A stretch of 64,000 nt of DNA. Source: Artemisia argyi. Taxonomy: Eukaryota > Streptophyta > Magnoliopsida > Asterales > Asteraceae. Position numbers and translations under genes: made by a program. The stretch spans positions 110,944,228 through 111,008,227 of the forward strand of contig CM060693.1 of NCBI GenBank assembly GCA_030686995.1. The letters run 5' to 3'. Position 1 is the stretch's first letter. Each line of letters opens with the position of its first letter. Positions 57,370 through 64,000 of this stretch are shown here, piece after piece. Below the pieces are notes generated by a model. It worked only from the letters and a program-made list of their open reading frames with translations, searched no databases and was not told the DNA's origin.

Positions 57370-58794
57370 GAAGAGATGAGTATAGATTGAGAGGAATGAG
57401 AGTGTTTATAATGTAGGATTGGTGGGATTAAGATGTATAAATTTTGATAGAAGGTTTAGGATAAAATAGGTTTATGAATTTTGGGAAGTGTAGGATAAAA
57501 TGGGCTAAAAAGTAGAAAAAGGAAACAACACCTTCGACCATCATATGGCCAGTCCCCTTAATTAGAGGTCGGTCCCCTTAATAATTAAGGGGGCCGCCTT
57601 ATGATTTAAGGGGGCCGCCCATCTGGTGATTCCCAGATTGCCAGAAAAGGGTTTTTGGTAGTGAATTGCAGAAAGGTTGTGTTTTTGGTTTCAAACAAGT
57701 CCAACTCTTTGAGGCAATTAAGCATATACTAATTATGTAGGCATTTATGTAGCCAAAGCATGTTAATCAAATAGATTAAGTAAGCAATTTCATCTAGCAT
57801 GCAAACATACTCATCAAGCAAGTAAAATATAAGTGCTAGGAAACAATAAGCAACATCAAGTATTTCATAACTACATAACTAGGAGGATTAATCCTAATGT
57901 GTATCAATGTGCAATAAGTGGGTAGTTATGATAGCATGGATTTCTAGACTTGTTACAAACAAAGTCTTAATGAACAAACCATGGTCCTCTTGATTTGATT
58001 TAGTTCACTTACAAGTGTCATTTATATAAATATAGATGACAAATATGAGATCACCATGCATGATTTTAAAAGAGACGTTTTTAGCATTATTCAACAATGT
58101 TTGAAAGTAAGTTTTCACTTAGATGTGAGAGTTATTTGAATAAAATAGATTGGGTTTTTACTTCAAAATGTGTGAATGAACGGTAAAGAATATTTTCCCA
58201 ATCTTTAGTTTTGATCAAAACAAAATTGTGGATATTGATTGTGAAAACATGTTATTTAAAAGTGGGATAGTTATTTGAAAAACTATTTTCCAAAATGTGA
58301 GGTTTTTGCATATTTTTAGAGATATTAGATTTTTGACAACAAATATCATAAATCAAATATTTTAAATTTTTTTTATTAAAGATCTCATGCTCAAGAGCAT
58401 TGGTTAAGCCTATTATTATCTCATGCTATCGTTTCTACATATCCTATGATCCTAAAGGAAATGAAGACGATAATTTATATGTTAGATGCGAGAGTGTTGA
58501 ATCGAGTATAACCTAACATCTATAGTTCCTTTGTTTTCGCACGCCTATCTAACTTAATGCCATAGTCTACGAGAGCTTGTTTCATCCATACTTTTCTTAC
58601 GCGAGGGATCTAATCCTACTTCTATATTAACGATCATCCACTTAACTCATTTCACTTCATCACCATGAGTTTGCTAATAGTGGATATAGAAGATTTCCAT
58701 TTTCTATTTCGTTCGGCAATGAACAATTTTATCTTATTCCTAGAAGAGTCAACCAATGATTTTTATAGGTTATAAGAATATAAGCTATTATGTA
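57370..58794 (-). other. Copia-3 internal region without recognisable genes
   Basis: The GC/AT palindromic cluster (57549-57620) is the only structured element. Pol should lie here but no domain is detectable. Confidence 0.55.
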
Positions 58795-59962
58795 CACATA
58801 TATGTATAGCTAAGCATTAATCTAACTAATCATATATCTAAGCATGCAAATTATAGCGATGAGTTTAAAAGAAACGCGTACCTTTTAGTCTTCAATGGAA
58901 TATCTTCAAGCACTTCAAGTGACCATGTTAACTTATAGAAGTCATTTGTAGATGATATTCCAACTTCTTCTAAGATTGACAACTTAGCCACTTGGTTCCC
59001 ATTGTCTCATTGGTCCAAAGTTGTTTGGCCCAAACATATTCAACATTTGGCTAGGATGCATGTATGGTGGTAGTATTCCCCAAGGATTGTAACTTGGTTG
59101 ATAATTCCGCGTTTGATGACTAGTATTATTGTAGTTTTGTCTATTTTGGTTTCTTCTAGGTTGAGGTGTTTTAGATCGAGTATGAAGATTATTTGGTTTT
59201 CTCGGTGGTGGAGTTTTAGATCTTAATTTAAATTTAGAGGATCCTACTTCGGTCTTTAAGGATGGTTTATAAAAAGTTTTTACTTTTTCATCATTCGCAA
59301 TGGGTATTTTTCTATATTTTGTAAGTATATACTTAGGTTTTAATTCTAATGATTTTTGTTTACTAGATTCACATTCAAACTTTATACTTTTATTTTCACT
59401 AGTTGAAACATTAGTTGAGGTTAATCCTAGACTGGTTTTATCTCCCGAAGTTTCTTGAACACTTATTATTTTCTTAAGTGGGTTACTACTATTTTTAAAC
59501 TTGTCAAGTTTGAAAATTTCATCTTTAAGTTTTTCGTTTTCATTATTAACCTCTATGCATGTTTTACATTTTATAAAAACTTCTTTTCCTTTTTCCAAAT
59601 ATTGTAGTCTAATTTTTAATTCGAGTACTTCATTTTCTAATAGATTATTAATATGTTTTAGTGACTTATTTTTAGCTATAACCTTTTGACCTAATTTGCA
59701 TAACCTATTATACTCACTATCTAGGTCTTTTTCGTCTAATGATAAATTTTCGTCACTAAAGTATTCGGTTTCGGAACGCACCTCGCTTGATGTCTTAGCC
59801 ATAAGACATTTCTCCTCATTTGTGATTTCTTTCTCATCGTCATCGCTATCACTCCAAGCTCCTCCAACAAACGCCTTTTGATTTTGATTTATTGACATCA
59901 TTGGACATTTTCCGATGAGATGATTTGGATCACCACATTTGAAGCACTTCCTATCACTTTTG
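58795..59962 (-). repeat. Tandem duplication, copy 1 (gag 3' part)
   Basis: A 1168-bp unit repeated exactly head-to-tail at 59963-61130. I found three substitutions. It contains the gag C-terminal frame 58984-59962 and about 190 bp beyond its stop. Confidence 0.97.
58984..59962 (-). pseudogene. Copia-3 gag C-terminal duplicate
   Basis: Open frame from the zinc knuckle ([14 protein letters not shown]) through a coiled coil to the Pro/Arg/Asn-rich tail (ending MRQWEPSG). It has no gag N-terminal domain, because the duplication junction is at KSDRKC. The upstream MLSYTYMC residues come from non-coding sequence. Confidence 0.9.
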
Positions 59963-61130
59963 CACATATATGTATAGCTAAGCATTAATCTAACTAATCA
60001 TATATCTAAGCATGCAAATTATAGCGATGAGTTTAAAAGAAACGCGTACCTTTTAGTCTTCAATGGAATATCTTCAAGCACTTCAAGTGACCATGTTAAC
60101 TTATAGAAGTCATTTGTAGATGATATTCCAACTTCTTCTAAGATTGACAGCTTAGCCACTTGGTTCCCATTGTCTCATTGGTCCAAAGTTGTTTGGCCCA
60201 AACATATTCAACATTTGGCTAGGATGCATGTATGGTGGTAGTATTCCCCAAGGATTGTAACTTGGTTGATAATTCCGCGTTTGATGACTAGTATTATTGT
60301 AGTTTTGTCTATTTTGGTTTCTTCTAGGTTGAGGTGTTTTAGATCGAGTATGAAGATTATTTGGTTTTCTCGGTGGTGGAGTTTTAGATCTTAATTTAAA
60401 TTTAGAGGATCCTACTTCGGTCTTTAAGGATGGTTTATAAAAAGTTTTTACTTTTTCATCATTCGCAATGGGTATTTTTCTATATTTTGTAAGTATATAC
60501 TTAGGTTTTAATTCTAATGATTTTTGTTTACTAGATTCACATTCAAACTTTATACTTTTATTTTCACTAGTTGAAACATTAGTTGAGGTTAATCCTAGAC
60601 TGGTTTTATCTCCCGAAGTTTCTTGAACACTTATTATTTTCTTAAGTGGGTTACTACTATTTTTAAACTTGTCAAGTTTGAAAATTTCATCTTTAAGTTT
60701 TTCGTTTTCATTATTAACCTCTATGCATGTTTTACATTCTATAAAAACTTCTTTTCCTTTTTCCAAATATTGTAGTCTAATTTTTAATTCGAGTACTTCA
60801 TTTTCTAATAGATTATTAATATGTTTTAGTGACTTATTTTTAGCTATAACCTTTTGACCTAATTTGCATAACCTATTATACTCACTATCTAGGTCTTTTT
60901 CGTCTAATGATAAATTTTCGTCACTAAAGTATTCGGTTTCGGAACGCACCTCGCTTGATGTCTTAGCCATAAGACATTTCTCCTCATTTGTGATTTCTTT
61001 CTCATCGTCATCGCTATCACTCCAAGCTCCTCCAACAAACGCCTTTTGATTTTGATTTATTGACATCATTGGACATTTTCCGATGGGATGATTTGGATCA
61101 CCACATTTGAAGCACTTCCTATCACTTTTG
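59963..61130 (-). repeat. Tandem duplication, copy 2 (gag 3' part)
   Basis: Continuous with the gag N-terminal part, so this is the original position and 58795-59962 the extra copy, or the result of an equivalent exchange. Confidence 0.97.
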
Positions 61131-61578
61131 CCATTTTTGTCATCTTTATTTCTTTGGTTTGCTTTCCTTTCATCATGCGATTGTCTAACGAATCTTCCTC
61201 GCCTTTTGAAGAATTTCTTGACGTCTCTTACGGCCATCGCATATTCTTCGTCATCACTTTCGGAGGTTGAGCTATCCTCGTTACTAGATTCCTTCCTAGC
61301 TTTCAACGCAATTGACTTGCTTTGCTCTCTTTTTCCATTGACCATCTCGGAGTCTTTCTTTATTATTGCTTCGTAGACTTTCAAGTTGCCGATCAACTCA
61401 TCAAGTTGAAGAGTTGACAAGTTCTTCGATTCTTCAATCGTCGTAACTTTAGCTCGCCATTTTGGATGAAGAGCCCTAAGAAATTTCCAAACAAAATTCT
61501 TACTAGAAAAATTCTCATCAAGTGCTTTTAGACTTGTGATGATAGTGTTAAACCTAGCAAAAGCATTATCTATTGATT
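60152..61578 (-). pseudogene. Copia-3 gag, N-terminally truncated
   Basis: The open frame extends without stops from 61578 ([16 protein letters not shown], then [13 protein letters not shown]) through [12 protein letters not shown] and the acidic/basic linker with [11 protein letters not shown]. The CCHC knuckle is [14 protein letters not shown], with all ligands present. Then come [14 protein letters not shown], a long coiled coil and a basic Pro/Arg/Asn-rich tail; the stop is at 60152. It is the best-preserved retroelement gene in the window. The capsid N terminus is lost to the LTR at 61579. Confidence 0.92.
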
Positions 61579-63211
61579 TGTAACAATTCGCAATTTCAGG
61601 TTAATTACTATTCTCGGAAAATTTACTATTCACTTTTACTATTCATTTTACTATGAATTTTTACTATTCATTTTTCCCGAAATTTTCCCGAAAGTTGATT
61701 TTTATTTGATATTCTCGAGTGATAAATTATTTCCATGGCAAATTAAAAGTTTGACATTCGTCAGATCATTTTCGTGAAAGTTATTAAGGAATTACACGTT
61801 TTAGGGTAAAACGTCATTCAGAAATTCTACGCACAACGAAATTCGACCCCGTTAAGTGACCCCGCATCGGAAAAATGTTTGACACACTCATGATTTATTT
61901 GAGAATAAATCATGACTGAGAAAAACATGACCAAAAATAAACCTCGGCCGTGAAAAACTGGAATTTTCAGTTTTAAGCGTTTTTACTCAGCCGTAACCTT
62001 AGCCTATACCTGCACCGCGTTTCTAAAAAGATTTGAGTTTTCAACTTATTAGAATAAGTCAACATATTTTTCCCTCCTCCTTTGACCAAAAATCATTCCT
62101 TGATTTTATAAGTCATTCCTTGATTTTTAGGCTTACGGTTTGATGTCTAAAAGACATTTAATATCAACCGACACTAGACTGAGCCCAGTCTAGACATTAT
62201 AAGTCATTTTAAATCATTTATATCCTATTAGAAAAGTAACATTTTACTTTTCTCAATTTTACGCAATATTCGTACATTTTACGTATTACGCGTTTTAGAC
62301 CCGTATTTCCAGTTTTAGCAGGGTTTTACCACCCAAATGGAACTTACCACTCATTTTATATTTTATTATGGAACATATGGACATGTTTAACAATACTTTC
62401 AAGTTCCATAATTTTACGACACCCGGTTTTACGTTTTGAGGCCTAATCATTTACGGTTAGCATTTCCCGGAGTCAAGTTTCATCCTAATACTTAGGATAT
62501 TATCAAGACCAAGCACACCTCACCCCCTAGACTTGTGAACCGCCTATAGGGGGGGGGGGGAGTCACCCCATGGTGTGGCTTGATCTTGTGCTAAATACCT
62601 TGGATGGTGTACATGTGTATTACTTGCTAACAAAGTGTTGACTAGTCATGAAATGTAACCTCCTCATGGACCTATAAATACCCCCTCCCCTTTGTTGCCG
62701 TGCACATCCAACACCAAAACACTCCATCCTTAGCTTTATTTCCTTCTAAATTTAAGCAAGGTTCAAGTGCAAGTTCAAGGTAGAAACCCTAGTTTGATCT
62801 TAGGTTACCAAAACACTTCCATAACCTCATATACTTGGTGATTTCTCTTGAGTTTGAATCCACTCAAGTCACCTCAACTTTCATCATCCATCTTTCAAGA
62901 TTACAAGAGTAGAAATATTGAATGAAGTGAAGTGGATTGAAGCAAGTCTATCAAAGTCCTATCCTTACTAGTTACTTCCTTTCTTTATTTGAAAGCCAAA
63001 AGTTGTAAGCCAAACCCTAACATGCTTCTTGTTAAATAATCATGTTCATATCATTTACATGTTATTCATGCTATATTATGTCTTGTATTCATGTCCATGA
63101 TGTATAAAAATGAGTAAAACATATTGTTGTAATTGATTGGTAAGATACGTTATTAAAACAAGTAAACTAGTGACTTTCTTGGTAAGACCTGATCAAAATG
63201 GTAAAAATATG
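61579..63211 (+). mobile_element. LARD-family LTR, plus orientation, truncated
   Basis: It starts TGTAACAATTCGC and is homologous to the LARD LTRs read on the minus strand, for about 1.6 kb, with more divergence. TATAAATA is at 62673-62680. Where the LARD LTRs have the 5S-like module, this copy has an unrelated stretch of about 50-60 bp (61968-62029). It is cut at 63212 by the gypsy element. Confidence 0.9.
62673..62680 (+). promoter_or_regulatory. LARD-family LTR TATA box
   Basis: CCTATAAATACCCCC, conserved with the two LARD LTRs. Confidence 0.75.
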
Positions 63212-63470
63212 TGATACGACCAAGCTCGTATCAAGATAGCACCACTATAGCGTGTGCATGCTCCGTAAGAATAAAGAAGAGAGAATAGAGATTTGCTTGA
63301 CAAAACCTAAACTTTTATTAATAACCTATTCGGTATATATAACCGAATACCAAACTTGTAACACAAGACAATACGAAACTTACCTAAACAAGGACTCTTG
63401 ACAGGAAAGACATTCCTAATACGACACAAACACATTCCTAAAACATTGAGAAAAATATTGCAGATAAATC
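63212..63470 (-). repeat. Chromovirus 3' LTR region
   Basis: The outer end is an 8-bp inverted repeat, TGATACGA ccaagc TCGTATCA. TATATATA at about 63335-63342 sits inside the palindrome ATTCGGT/ACCGAAT. The boundary with the 3' untranslated part was not resolved. The 5 bp outside are ATATG; the other flank is beyond the window. Confidence 0.6.
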
Positions 63471-64000
63471 CTAGCCCATCACAAAAGATTCTTGCCACTT
63501 TGGTGCTTTCTTGGTTCGTTTGCCTCGACCCAAGGGCGTAACATTCCCTCCATCTTCAGAAACTACCTTGTCCTCAAGGTTACAAGCAGGATATGCAGCT
63601 TTGAATTCAGTCAACCATTCCCATGTTGCCTCTTCAGGAGACCGACTTGTCCATTGAACCAATACTTGTTGCTCGAGCTTTCCGTTCTTCATCACCATTC
63701 TAAAATCACAAACTCCTACAGGTTGTTCCATGGGTTGCCCTTCCTTGAATTCTTCTGGCAATTGTGCTACCATATCGCTACCATTTCCTGTAAAAAGCTT
63801 GAGAATAGAAACATGGAACACCGGATGAATCTTGCTTGTTACTGGTAGAGCAAGACGATAAGCTACCTTTCCAATCCTCTCCACAATCTCATAAGGCCCA
63901 TAAAATCGCTTTGCAAGTTTATTAGACAAGCGTTTAGCAAGAGTTATTTGTCGATAAGGTTGTAACTTAACGAGCACTTTATCGCCTACCTGAAACTCAA
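63471..64000 (-). CDS. Ty3/gypsy chromovirus integrase C terminus with chromodomain, partial
   Basis: The frame is open through the window edge and stops at 63471. It shows the GPY/F module (KLAKRFYGPYEIVERIGKVA), then KIHPVFHVSILK, and a chromodomain-like segment (LVQWTSRSPEEATWEWLTEF) with conserved aromatic residues. A basic tail (GRGKRTKKAPKW) follows. In chromoviruses this chromodomain directs integration to chosen chromatin. No break is visible in the part present, so this element may be the youngest here. The rest of pol is outside the window. Confidence 0.93.
   Translation of the reverse strand, partial: EFQVGDKVLVKLQPYRQITLAKRLSNKLAKRFYGPYEIVERIGKVAYRLALPVTSKIHPVFHVSILKLFTGNGSDMVAQLPEEFKEGQPMEQPVGVCDFRMVMKNGKLEQQVLVQWTSRSPEEATWEWLTEFKAAYPACNLEDKVVSEDGGNVTPLGRGKRTKKAPKWQESFVMG

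Larger units (their letters stand above)
54276..61578 (-). mobile_element. Copia-3: 3' part of a Sirevirus-like element
   Basis: In sense order: gag (from 61578), a duplicated gag 3' end, 1.4 kb of unassigned sequence, a 3' ORF, several polypurine tracts and the 3' LTR. Protease, integrase, RT and RNase H are absent, and the 5' end is cut off by the LARD-family LTR at 61579. Confidence 0.88.

Noticed and set aside
1..64000. An intact host protein-coding gene
   Set aside because: No multi-exon or long open frame with host-type domains was found; every recognisable frame belongs to a mobile element or is unassigned.

Overview
This window is plant nuclear DNA made almost entirely of nested, decayed LTR retrotransposons; I see no intact host gene, rRNA or tRNA gene, or CRISPR array. 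Ty1/copia and Ty3/gypsy proteins, initiator-Met-type and Asp-type primer binding sites and very long LTRs point to a large eudicot genome. The gag and pol of the copia elements at 27-38 kb and 58-61 kb resemble families I associate with Asteraceae; that placement is inference.

Left part (1-26508). A truncated copia pol (1-1954) is followed by an (AT)n tract and the reversed 3' end of a poly(A) retroposon. Then comes an old R/S/P-rich, acidic reading frame (2479-2952, resuming at 26363-26508). A Sirevirus-like copia element, 'copia-1' (2957-26357, near-perfect 5-bp target duplication), split that frame. Copia-1 has 2.4-kb LTRs and decayed gag, protease and integrase, but no reverse transcriptase. 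In the usual RT/RNase H position it holds a small ORF with its own TATA box. Copia-1 was itself hit three times: by a gypsy-like solo LTR (9226-10671, TSD ATAAC); by a 9.4-kb non-autonomous LARD-like element (11488-20926, minus orientation, TSD GTACC) with 3.6-kb LTRs and one orphan ORF; and by a 2.08-kb poly(A) retroposon inside its 3' LTR (21966-24048, 12-15 bp TSD).

Middle part (26509-49559). An Athila/Tat-like gypsy LTR (26509-27088 resuming at 45441-48529, Asp-type PBS at 48535) was entered by 'copia-2' (minus strand, 27089 onward). The copia-2 5' end, together with 499 bp of the invaded LTR, is tandemly triplicated: 36124-39389, 39390-42637 and 42638-45939.

Right part (49560-64000). 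A related gypsy LTR lies on the minus strand (about 49560-52622). It is followed by the 3' part of another Sirevirus-like element, 'copia-3' (54276-61578, minus), whose gag 3' end is tandemly duplicated (2 x 1168 bp). Copia-3 is cut by an LTR of the LARD family (61579-63211, plus), which is cut in turn by a chromodomain gypsy element (63212-64000, minus).

The most unusual signal is a 5S rRNA-like module, with helix-preserving paired substitutions, inside both giant LARD LTRs and missing from the third copy of the family. Next in interest are the triplicated LTR/leader/gag array, the poly(A) retroposon family, and the promoter-bearing ORF inside copia-1.
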